From NCBI GenBank assembly GCA_900113425.1, contig FOZF01000001.1, positions 2,109,933 to 2,173,932 of the forward strand: a DNA stretch of 64,000 nucleotides. The letters run 5' to 3'. The stretch is from Stenotrophomonas maltophilia (GTDB taxonomy: Bacteria > Pseudomonadota > Gammaproteobacteria > Xanthomonadales > Xanthomonadaceae). The notes below the pieces were generated by a model. That model worked only from the letters and a program-made list of their open reading frames with translations, did not search any database and was not told the origin of the DNA. How positions within the stretch are numbered: the first letter of the stretch is position 1; every line of letters begins with the position of its first letter. Position numbers and translations under genes: made by a program. Positions 1-8,508 of this stretch are shown here, in pieces.

Positions 1-960
1 CGCGAGCTGACCAGCCTCAACGGCGTGGAAGACTTCTCGCTGTCGCCGGATGGCCAGCAGCTGCTGGTGCGCTACTCCGGTGCCTACCTGCCGCCGCAGC
101 TGGCGGTGCTGCCCAGCGCGGGCGGCCAGGCCCGCGTGCTGACCGATACCCGCAGCGCCGACTTCAAGGCGCGCCAGTGGATCCAGCCGAAGCTGGTGGC
201 GGTACCGTCCAGGCATGGCGCCGGCGTGGTCTGGGCCAAGTACTACGAACCCGAGCACAAGGAACCGGGCAGGAAGTACCCGATCGTGATGTTCGTGCAC
301 GGTGCCGGCTACCTGCAGAACGTGCACCAGCGCTACCCGGCCTACTTCCGCGAGCAGATGTTCCACAACCTGCTGGTGCAGAAGGGCTACATCGTGCTGG
401 ACATGGACTACCGCGGCAGCGAGGGCTACGGCCGCGACTGGCGCACGGCCATCTACCGCAACATGGGCCACCCGGAACTGGAAGACTACAAGGACGGCCT
501 GGACTGGCTGGTGGACACCCAGCAGGGCGACCGTGACCACGCCGGCATCTACGGTGGCTCCTACGGCGGCTTCATGACGTTCATGGCGCTGTTCCGCGCA
601 CCGGGCACCTTCAAGGCCGGTGCCGCGCTGCGCCCGGTGGTGGACTGGCACAACTACAACCACGCCTATACCAGCAACATCCTCAACACGCCGGACATCG
701 ATCCGGAGGCATACCGTGTGTCTTCGCCGATCGAGTACGCGCAGAACCTGCAGGACAACCTGCTGATCGCGCACGGCATGATGGATGACAACGTGTTCTT
801 CCAGGACTCGGTGAACCTGACCCAGCGCCTGATCGAGCTGCACAAGGACAACTGGTCGATCGCCCCGTACCCGCTGGAGCGCCACGGCTACGTCCGCGCC
901 GACTCCTGGCTGGACCAGTACAAGCGCATCCTCAAGCTGTTCGAGCAGAACCTGAAGTGA
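1..960 (+). CDS. S9 family prolyl oligopeptidase-type peptidase, C-terminal part (5' truncated by window edge)
   Basis: The frame is open from base 1, so the gene starts outside the window and only its last 319 codons are visible. They form the alpha/beta-hydrolase catalytic domain of the S9 (dipeptidyl-peptidase IV / acylaminoacyl peptidase) family. The nucleophile motif GGSYGG, the acidic region around MMDDNVF and the C-terminal catalytic histidine in RHGY are in the expected order. Such enzymes cleave dipeptides or acyl-amino acids from peptides, often in the periplasm, but the signal peptide and beta-propeller lie outside the window. The stop overlaps the start of the next gene (GTGA), which suggests translational coupling. 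The exact substrate class cannot be read from this fragment. Confidence 0.9.
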   Translation, partial: RELTSLNGVEDFSLSPDGQQLLVRYSGAYLPPQLAVLPSAGGQARVLTDTRSADFKARQWIQPKLVAVPSRHGAGVVWAKYYEPEHKEPGRKYPIVMFVHGAGYLQNVHQRYPAYFREQMFHNLLVQKGYIVLDMDYRGSEGYGRDWRTAIYRNMGHPELEDYKDGLDWLVDTQQGDRDHAGIYGGSYGGFMTFMALFRAPGTFKAGAALRPVVDWHNYNHAYTSNILNTPDIDPEAYRVSSPIEYAQNLQDNLLIAHGMMDDNVFFQDSVNLTQRLIELHKDNWSIAPYPLERHGYVRADSWLDQYKRILKLFEQNLK

Positions 961-1376
961 GCAAAGCCGCGGCCACGATCCACATCGTGGCCGCGGTCAT
1001 CGTCGATGACCGCGGCCGGGCGCTGGTGGTACGCAAGCACGGCGCCGACCGCTTCATCCAGCCCGGAGGCAAGCCCGAACCGGGCGAAACGCCACAGCAG
1101 ACGCTGGCCCGCGAACTGGACGAGGAGCTGGGCGTGCGCCTGCTCGCCGACCGGGCCGTGGCGCTGGGCCATTTCCAGGACTGGGCGGTGAACGAGCCGG
1201 GTCATCGCGTACAGGCCGAGGCGTGGTGGGTGCAGGTACAGGGCACGCCACAGGCGCGCGCGGAAATCGCCGAGCTGGCGTGGGTGCCGCTGCGCCCGCC
1301 CCATGGCCTGCTCTTGGCACCCTTGAGCGAACACCATATCCTGCCGGCCGTTGCCACCCGGGTGGCGACCCGCTGA
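957..1376 (+). CDS. NUDIX hydrolase
   Basis: This 139-residue protein carries a complete Nudix box at about residues 38-60: GKPEPGE, seven residues, then RELDEELG. This matches G-x5-E-x7-REUxEExGU and gives the Mg2+-binding glutamates. The family hydrolyses nucleoside diphosphates linked to another group, such as oxidised nucleotides, ADP-ribose or dinucleotide polyphosphates. The substrate cannot be predicted from the box alone. The start is GTG and overlaps the stop of the upstream peptidase by three bases, so the two are probably co-transcribed. The protein is cytosolic with no extra domains. Confidence 0.88.
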   Translation: MSKAAATIHIVAAVIVDDRGRALVVRKHGADRFIQPGGKPEPGETPQQTLARELDEELGVRLLADRAVALGHFQDWAVNEPGHRVQAEAWWVQVQGTPQARAEIAELAWVPLRPPHGLLLAPLSEHHILPAVATRVATR

Positions 1377-1403
1377 AGACGCCACTGCAGCCAAGGACAT
1401 CGG

Positions 1404-2910
<1,507 letters not shown>

Positions 2911-2918
2911 GGCACCTC

Positions 2919-2941
2919 GCGGGGCGGCATGGCCGCCCCGC
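2919..2941. terminator. Perfect 10-bp inverted repeat between convergent genes
   Basis: GCGGGGCGGC and its exact complement are separated by ATG, 8 bases after the hemF stop and 16 bases before the stop of the convergent DUF421 gene. No long T-run follows on either strand, so termination efficiency is uncertain. Position and strength still make it a likely bidirectional terminator. Confidence 0.6.
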
Positions 2942-2957
2942 ACGCGCGCCGCCGGCC

Positions 2958-3440
2958 CTACGCGTCCGTGTGCCGGCCGATGATCGTGATGTGGCCGGTG
3001 GTTTCCAGCAGCGCCACCTGCACATCATCGATGCGCAGGCAGCCCTGCTGGCGCATGGCGGCATCGAAGTCGGCCCGGCTGATCAGCTCGCGGCGCAGAA
3101 CATCCCGCAACAGGGTGCCGTCGCGGGCGATCACGACCGGTTCTCCCTCGATCAGGCGCTCCAGGCGGCGGTTGCGGGTGGTCACCCAGCCCACGCCGTA
3201 GTTGAGCAGGATCAGGGTCGCGGCGAGCAGCAGGCCACCGCCCAGGGACGTGTCCGGGCCCAGCAGCGCATTCTGCACCGCGTTGCCCAGCAGCACGATC
3301 AGCAGCACGTCGAACGGGGTGATCTGCCCCAGCGCGCGCTTGCCGCTGAGGCGGACCAGGCCCAGCACGACGGTGTAGACCACCACCGCGCGCAGGATGA
3401 ACTCCCACCACGGCATCGCCAGTGCGAATAGATCGTGCAT
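2958..3440 (-). CDS. DUF421 / YetF-family membrane protein
   Basis: This 160-residue protein has an N-terminal membrane part with hydrophobic helices near residues 10-30, 40-60 and 65-85. A soluble C-terminal domain follows, containing RRLERLIEGEPVVIARDG and LRRELISRADFDAAMRQQG, the typical YetF/YcaP (DUF421) layout. Function in the family is poorly defined; some members affect spore or envelope properties. I chose the start MHDLFALAMPWWEFI over the longer frame because a GGGGAG ribosome-binding site precedes it and the upstream extension would run through the sRNA terminator. It converges with hemF. Confidence 0.85.
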   Translation of the reverse strand: MHDLFALAMPWWEFILRAVVVYTVVLGLVRLSGKRALGQITPFDVLLIVLLGNAVQNALLGPDTSLGGGLLLAATLILLNYGVGWVTTRNRRLERLIEGEPVVIARDGTLLRDVLRRELISRADFDAAMRQQGCLRIDDVQVALLETTGHITIIGRHTDA

Positions 3441-3502
3441 TGCGGGCTCCCCTGCTGGGCGGTGGCCCAGCCTAGCAGCCGGCAGCCTGCCGGCGGCGCA
3501 AA

Positions 3503-3622
3503 TAAAAAGCCCCGCTGACCAGGGGGAGGTCAACGGGGCCGGGGAACGGGCACTTGGGGAGGAGTCCCCGTTCCGAGATCTGCTCCAGGGGATGGGAGAG
3601 ATCCACAACAGGCATTGCGCCT
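3503..3622 (-). ncRNA. sX13: sX13-like small RNA with C-rich loops, downstream of polA
   Basis: On the minus strand after polA there is a compact run of hairpins. The first is ACAGGC/GCCTGT, then a GATCT...AGATC stem closing a loop with CATCCCC. The third is an 8-bp GGAACGGG/CCCGTTCC stem whose loop contains CCTCCCC. The last is a terminator stem (about 12 bp with one mismatch, loop TCCCCCT) ending in TTTTTATT near 3503. A TATAGC hexamer at 3635-3630 could be the -10. From memory, the Xanthomonas sRNA sX13 is about 115 nt, is encoded next to polA and acts through C-rich loops on G-rich 5' UTRs without needing Hfq. Location, size and loop chemistry all agree. The 5' end is approximate. Confidence 0.75.
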
Positions 3623-3765
3623 GTCGAGAGCTATAGAACCACTCCGAACACTAACGGTTCGTGAAGGGAGCCAATTTAATGAACCGCAACGGGGCGAGTA
3701 TTCATGGCCGAGTCAGAAACTGCGGCCAGATGAACAAATTCACGTCGTTCAGGCCCGAAATCGAC

Positions 3766-6540
3766 TCAGTGTGCCTCGTCCCAGTTGTTGCCTACGCCGG
3801 TGTCGACCACCAGAGGAACGCGCAACTGTGCCGATTGCGACATGCGCTGCACCACGTTTTCCCGCAGCTCCTCGACAAACGCAGTCTCGGTCTCGAACAC
3901 CAGTTCATCGTGCACCTGCAGGATCATCCGCGCCGGGGCCCCGCTGTCGCGCAGCCAGCGGTCAACGTCCACCATCGCGCGCTTGATGATGTCTGCAGCG
4001 GTACCCTGCATCGGCGCGTTGATCGCCGCGCGTTCAGCACCGGCACGCAGGCCCTGGTTGCGTGCATGGATATCGTTCAGATACAGGCGGCGGCCGAACA
4101 GCGTCTCCACATAGCCCTGGTCACGGGCCTGCTGGCGCATCCTCTCCATGAAGTCACGCACGCCCGGGTAACGGCTGAAGTACAGCGCCACATAATCCTG
4201 CGCCTGGCCCCGGTCGATGCCGAGGTTGCGGGCCAGGCCGAAGGCGCTCATGCCGTACATCAGGCCGAAATTGATCGCCTTGGCCGCGCGGCGCTCGTTC
4301 GGCGTCACCTCGTCCAGGGTGCGGCCGAACACTTCTGCGGCGGTGGCGCGGTGCACGTCGGCGCCCTGCTCGAAGGCGCGCACCAGGCCCGGGTCCTCGG
4401 ACAGGTGGGCCATGATCCGCAGCTCGATCTGTGAATAGTCGGCGGCCAGCAGCTGGCAGCCTTCCGGTGCGACGAAGGCGCGGCGGATGCGGCGGCCATC
4501 TTCGGTGCGGATCGGGATGTTCTGCAGGTTCGGGTCCGAGGAGGACAGGCGGCCGGTGGCAGCGCCGGACTGGTGGTAGCTGGTGTGGACCCTGCCGGTG
4601 TCCGGGTTGACCATCTCCGGCAACTTGTCGGTATAGGTGCTGCGGAGCTTGGCCAGGCCACGGTAATCGAGGATCACCCGCGGCAGCTCATGCTGGTCGG
4701 CGATCGCCTCCAGCGCCTCTTCATTGGTGCTGGGCTGTCCCTTGGGCGTCTTCACCACCGCCGGCAGCTTCAGCTCGTCGAACAGCACGGCCTGCAGCTG
4801 CTTCGGCGAATCCAGATTGAAGCTGCGCCCGGCCAGCTCGGTGGCTTTCTGCTGCGCGGCCAGCATGCGTGAAGACAGATCCTGGCTCTGCCGGCGCAGT
4901 TCGTCGACATCGATGCGCACACCGTTGGCTTCGATGCTGGCCAGCACCGGCACCAGCGGCATCTCGATGCCACGGTAGACGCTGTCCAGAGCCGGCTCGG
5001 CCAGCAGCTGAGGCTGCAGCGCGCGATGCAGGCGCAGGGTGATGTCGGCATCCTCCGCCGCGTACCGGCTGGCCTCGTCGATGCCCACCTGCGAGAACGG
5101 AATCTGCTTGGCGCCCTTGCCAGCCACCTCCTCGAACTTGATGGTGCTGTAGCCCAGGTAACGCAGGGCCAACGAATCCATGTCGTGACGGGTGGCGGTG
5201 GAATTGAGCACGAAGCTCTCAAGCATGGTGTCGTCGTGGTAACCCTGCACCTCGACACCGTGGCGCCGCAGCACATGCAGGTCGTACTTGCCGTGCTGGC
5301 CCAGCTTCTTCCTTGCCGGGTCCTGCAGTACCGGGCGCAACGCGTCCAGCACCTGCTGAAGCGGCAGCTGCGCCGGTGCGCCGGGGTAGTCATGGCCCAC
5401 CGGGATGTAGGCCGCCTTGCCCGGCTCGACCGCCACGCTGACACCGACCAGGCGCGCGCGCATCGCATCCAGCGCGTCGGTCTCGGTATCGAAGCTGATC
5501 AGGTCGGCCTGCTGCAACCGCTCGACCCAGGCCTGCAGCTGTTCGCTGGTAAGCACGGTCTCGTATTCACCTGGCGCAGCCAGTGCCGGATCCAGCGTGC
5601 CCTCGGCCGGTGCCTCCGCACTGCCACGGGCGAAGCCGGCCGCCGTGCCACGCAGGCTCGGTGCCGCCTCGCTGGCCACGGCCGGTGCCGGCAGCGGTGC
5701 CCCCAGTTCCTTCAGCGCCTGGGTGAACCCGTAGCGCGTGTACAGCTCGGTCAGCGCCGGCACGTCCTGTTCGCGCAGCGCCAGCGTGGTCGGGGTGGCC
5801 TCCAGCGCGACGTCGGTGCGGATCGTCACCAGTTCGCGGTTCAGCGGCAGGCGCTCCAGCGCCGCACGCAGGTTCTCGCCGATCTTGCCCTTCATGGCCG
5901 GCGCGGCGGCCATCACGCCCTCCAGGTGCTGGTACTCCGCCAGCCACTTGGCGGCGGTCTTCGGCCCGCACTTCTCCACGCCCGGCACGTTGTCGACGCT
6001 GTCGCCCATCAGCGCCAGCAGGTCGACGATCTGGTCGGCGCGCACACCGAACTTCTCCATCACCGCCGCGTCCGAATCCATGCGGCTGCCGGTCATGGTG
6101 TTGACCAGTTCGATGCCCGGCCGCACCAGCTGGGCGAAGTCCTTGTCGCCGGTGGAGATCGTCACCTTCAGGTCCTGCGCCTGACCCTGCAGGGCCAGCG
6201 TGCCGATCACATCGTCGGCTTCCACGCCCGGAACGCGCAGGATGCTGATGCCCAGCGCTTCGACGATGCGGCACATCGGCTCGACCTGGCTGCGCAGCTC
6301 GTCGGGCATCGGGGGACGGTTGGCCTTGTACTGGTCGTACAGGTCGTCACGGAAGGTCTTGCCGGGCGCATCGACGACGAACGCGACGTAGGCCGGCCGC
6401 TCCTTCAGCGTCGAGCGCAGCATGTTGACCACGCCGAACAGCGCGCCGGTGGGCTCGCCCTGTGCATTGGACAGGGGCGGCAGCGCGTGGAACGCGCGGT
6501 ACAGGTAACTGGACCCGTCGATCAGGACTAATCTGCTCAT
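3766..6540 (-). CDS. polA: DNA polymerase I
   Basis: This 924-residue enzyme handles repair and Okazaki-fragment processing. The 5'-3' exonuclease domain spans about 1-290 (LIDGSSYLYRAFHALPP, TGDKDFAQLV). The 3'-5' exonuclease lies at about 330-520 and keeps the DxE motif in SFDTETD, so proofreading should be active. The polymerase domain fills the C-terminus: motif A DYSQIELR, motif B RRAAKAINFGLMYG and motif C QVHDELVFE. An alanine/proline-rich linker at about 285-320 separates the first two domains. It is transcribed toward the sX13-like RNA. Confidence 0.98.
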   Translation of the reverse strand: MSRLVLIDGSSYLYRAFHALPPLSNAQGEPTGALFGVVNMLRSTLKERPAYVAFVVDAPGKTFRDDLYDQYKANRPPMPDELRSQVEPMCRIVEALGISILRVPGVEADDVIGTLALQGQAQDLKVTISTGDKDFAQLVRPGIELVNTMTGSRMDSDAAVMEKFGVRADQIVDLLALMGDSVDNVPGVEKCGPKTAAKWLAEYQHLEGVMAAAPAMKGKIGENLRAALERLPLNRELVTIRTDVALEATPTTLALREQDVPALTELYTRYGFTQALKELGAPLPAPAVASEAAPSLRGTAAGFARGSAEAPAEGTLDPALAAPGEYETVLTSEQLQAWVERLQQADLISFDTETDALDAMRARLVGVSVAVEPGKAAYIPVGHDYPGAPAQLPLQQVLDALRPVLQDPARKKLGQHGKYDLHVLRRHGVEVQGYHDDTMLESFVLNSTATRHDMDSLALRYLGYSTIKFEEVAGKGAKQIPFSQVGIDEASRYAAEDADITLRLHRALQPQLLAEPALDSVYRGIEMPLVPVLASIEANGVRIDVDELRRQSQDLSSRMLAAQQKATELAGRSFNLDSPKQLQAVLFDELKLPAVVKTPKGQPSTNEEALEAIADQHELPRVILDYRGLAKLRSTYTDKLPEMVNPDTGRVHTSYHQSGAATGRLSSSDPNLQNIPIRTEDGRRIRRAFVAPEGCQLLAADYSQIELRIMAHLSEDPGLVRAFEQGADVHRATAAEVFGRTLDEVTPNERRAAKAINFGLMYGMSAFGLARNLGIDRGQAQDYVALYFSRYPGVRDFMERMRQQARDQGYVETLFGRRLYLNDIHARNQGLRAGAERAAINAPMQGTAADIIKRAMVDVDRWLRDSGAPARMILQVHDELVFETETAFVEELRENVVQRMSQSAQLRVPLVVDTGVGNNWDEAH

Positions 6541-6639
6541 GCAGCGATTCTACGCGCCTGTCCCTGCACAGCGGCGACACGGCGCATGCCCGACGATGGG
6601 GCATAATCGAATCTCTTTCCAGGCAAAGGACCACCGCCC

Positions 6640-6924
6640 ATGAAGACTCTGATGCTGGCCTCCCTGCTCCTGCTTGCCGGCTGCGCCAGCATGGGTGGCG
6701 CCGGGGCGCCCCCGGTCGACGTCAAGGGCGCCGAGGTCTCCAGCCGCACCATGAGCAACGGCGACACCATCGAGGAGTACCGCGTGGCCGGGCAGCTGCG
6801 CATGGTCAAGGTGACGCCGTCGCGGGGTGCCCCGTTCTACATGTACGACAAGAACGGCGATGGCCGCATGGACACCGACAAGGACGGCGTCTCGCCGGTG
6901 TACTGGAAGCTCTACAGCTGGTAA
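6640..6924 (+). CDS. DUF2782-type lipoprotein
   Basis: A 94-residue protein with a lipoprotein signal: MKTLMLASLLLLAGC, lipobox LAGC with Cys15. The mature part resembles the DUF2782 family, including a PFYMYDKNGDG segment that looks like a short DxDxDG metal loop (DKNGDGRMDTD). Genes of this family commonly sit next to polA in gammaproteobacteria. Function is unknown. An AGGCAAAGGA-type ribosome-binding site precedes the ATG. It is divergent from polA, with about 100 bases of shared promoter region. Confidence 0.82.
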   Translation: MKTLMLASLLLLAGCASMGGAGAPPVDVKGAEVSSRTMSNGDTIEEYRVAGQLRMVKVTPSRGAPFYMYDKNGDGRMDTDKDGVSPVYWKLYSW

Positions 6925-6931
6925 TGTGACA

Positions 6932-6970
6932 GGGGTCGGACCCGTTTCCGCAGGAAAGGGATCCGACCCC
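6932..6970. repeat. GGGGTCGGA...TCCGACCCC palindromic repeat, copy 1
   Basis: GGGGTCGGA and TCCGACCCC flank a shorter inner stem (TTTCC/GGAAA around GCA). This structure recurs at 8464, 33451 and 39057, each in an intergenic gap just after a gene. It differs from the GTAG-headed REPs. Confidence 0.8.
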
Positions 6971-7051
6971 AGCAAGCCCGGCTGCACAAAAGATGACGCC
7001 GGCGCGCATCCTGCGGCCGGCGTCGGTGTCCCCTCCCCGGGAACACGTGCC

Positions 7052-7498
7052 TCAGCGGATGACCAGCACCGGAAGCGTGCTGCGTGCCAGCACTTCGGCG
7101 GTCTGGCTGCCCAGCAGTACGCGGGTCACGCCACGACGGCCATGCGAGGTCATCACGATCAGGTCGCTGTTGCGCTCGGCAGCGGTCTCGATGATGCCGT
7201 CGGCCGCGTAGCGGTCCAGCACATGCACCGGGTTGGCCTGGATGCCCTGCTCGGCGGCCTTGGCCAGTGCCGGCTGCAACACCTTCTGCGCGCCCTCCTC
7301 GCGATCGGCCTTGTACTCGGGGCTGTTCATGTAGCCCACGCTCCAGCCCATGGCGTCGTACATGCCGACAGCCCATGGCTCGGAAACGGTGACGATGTCG
7401 ACCTCTGCATTGAGGTCCTTCGCCAGCTCAAGGCCCTTGGCCAGGCCCTTGTCGGCCAGCTCGGAACCGTCGGTGGCGATCAGGATGCGCGTGTACAT
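7052..7498 (-). CDS. Universal stress protein, UspA family
   Basis: A 148-residue single Usp domain. The N-terminal strand MYTRILIATDGSE carries the conserved Asp of the nucleotide pocket. The C-terminal TSHGRRGVTRVLLGSQ resembles the Usp ATP-binding loop, with Thr where ATP-binding members have the first glycine. The protein ends in PVLVIR, the dimerisation strand. Such proteins help cells survive starvation, oxidants or energy stress. I chose the ATG at 7498, which has GGAG upstream, over a 20-codon extension with no family similarity. Confidence 0.9.
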   Translation of the reverse strand: MYTRILIATDGSELADKGLAKGLELAKDLNAEVDIVTVSEPWAVGMYDAMGWSVGYMNSPEYKADREEGAQKVLQPALAKAAEQGIQANPVHVLDRYAADGIIETAAERNSDLIVMTSHGRRGVTRVLLGSQTAEVLARSTLPVLVIR

Positions 7499-7646
7499 GG
7501 TGGGGCTCCGTAGCAATCCGCCAGATGGGAACGCCACCATTGCACACCGGATGTGCACGTGGCGCTTTGAGCAGGATCAATTGCGTCCGCCGATGGCAGA
7601 CGGCAAGCTGCACCTGCCACCCCGGCGCGTCGACGGAAGACACCCC

Positions 7647-7793
7647 ATGCAGGATCGCAAGCCCGCTCGCTGGACCGCTCCCAGAATCATCCTGTGGAGC
7701 CTCATCGCCGCCTTCGTGCTGTTCTACGGCGGCTATCACCTGGGCAAGGATCTGGCCCAGCGTGACAACGCCCGCCAGGCAGCGGGCCGGTAA
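7647..7793 (+). CDS. Small single-TM protein, 48 residues
   Basis: A short open frame starts at an ATG preceded by GGAAG at a good distance. Its product has a basic N-terminus (MQDRKPARWTAPR), one strong hydrophobic helix (IILWSLIAAFVLFYGGYHLG) and a charged tail ending in RQAAGR. This is the profile of a real small inner-membrane protein. I recognise no family. It is divergent from the universal stress gene, so the two may share a promoter region. Confidence 0.6.
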   Translation: MQDRKPARWTAPRIILWSLIAAFVLFYGGYHLGKDLAQRDNARQAAGR

Positions 7794-7803
7794 CACGCGC
7801 CTG

Positions 7804-7828
7804 CAGCGCCGGCCCATGCCGGCGCCAC
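7804..7828. repeat. REP-like palindrome (degenerate GTAG family)
   Basis: AGCGCCGGCCCATGCCGGCGCC forms a strong hairpin between the convergent 48-residue and 184-residue genes. It shares the GCGCCGG core of the SMAG-type REPs but lacks a clean GTAG head. It may also help terminate transcription. Confidence 0.55.
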
Positions 7829-7839
7829 ATGGCCTGCCA

Positions 7840-8394
7840 TCAGGCGATCTGCACCACCCGCGCATTCCGGCACAGCGGGTAGCTGCCAACGAACCCGGCG
7901 ATCGCATCACGCATCGCCTCGAACGACCGGCCGTACATGTACAGCGCGGTCTCGGTCGGGCCCTGCCACCAGCTGCAGATCTCGCCCAGGCCATCGATGC
8001 GTTCGGACAGCTGTTCGAACACATGGTTGGAATCGCATTGTTCGTAGACCTCGTCCGGCAGGTTCTGGCCATCCAGATAGATGCCCAGGCCTTCGGTGAC
8101 GCCGAAACCGTGGTCGCCGTCCCCGGCGCCCTGCACCTTCGACCCCTTCGGTGCGCCCAGCTGTTCCAGCAGATCGATCAACTTCGGCACACCCGCCGCG
8201 TCATGAAGCGCCACCTCGATGTCGCCATACTCGACCTCGCCGTCATCGGAGAGGGCGGTCCCGCCGCCGGTGATTTCGCCCACTTCGGCGGCCTGCAGCA
8301 GCGCGTCGAGCGGATCCTCGAACAGCTCGTGGCGATGCTCGGGCTGCAGCCTGGCGTTCAACGTCACGGTGACATGCAGGGTGGGCTCGGTCAT
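7840..8394 (-). CDS. Conserved-looking hypothetical protein, 184 residues
   Basis: I do not recognise the family. The protein is acidic, soluble and without signal peptide or TM segments. It has two halves that each look like small alpha/beta modules. The N-terminal half includes LQPEHRHELFEDPLDALLQAAEVGEITGGG, and the C-terminal half includes ETALYMYGRSFEAMRDAIAGF. An AGGA ribosome-binding site lies upstream of the ATG. It stands alone between a convergent small gene and uvrD, and codon use matches its neighbours. No function is assigned. Confidence 0.7.
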   Translation of the reverse strand: MTEPTLHVTVTLNARLQPEHRHELFEDPLDALLQAAEVGEITGGGTALSDDGEVEYGDIEVALHDAAGVPKLIDLLEQLGAPKGSKVQGAGDGDHGFGVTEGLGIYLDGQNLPDEVYEQCDSNHVFEQLSERIDGLGEICSWWQGPTETALYMYGRSFEAMRDAIAGFVGSYPLCRNARVVQIA

Positions 8395-8463
8395 GGGGGC
8401 ATTCCTGGAAGAGATGCCGCCTATTGTAGAGCCCAGCCCGTGCCCGGCTGGGTGTCCCGCAAT

Positions 8464-8498
8464 GGGTCAGAGCCCTCCCTGCGGAGGGATCCGACCCC
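8464..8498. repeat. GGGTCAGAGCCC...TCCGACCCC palindromic repeat, copy 2
   Basis: The outer arms GGGTC/GACCC and inner arms CCCTCC/GGAGGG surround CTGCG. It lies 10 bases downstream of the uvrD stop and belongs to the same family as the copies at 6932, 33451 and 39057. Confidence 0.75.
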
Positions 8499-8508
8499 TC
8501 GACGGGAA

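Noticed and set aside
5026..6531. Plus-strand 501-codon frame inside polA
   Set aside because: Antisense to the exonuclease and linker domains of polA; the translation has no recognisable features.
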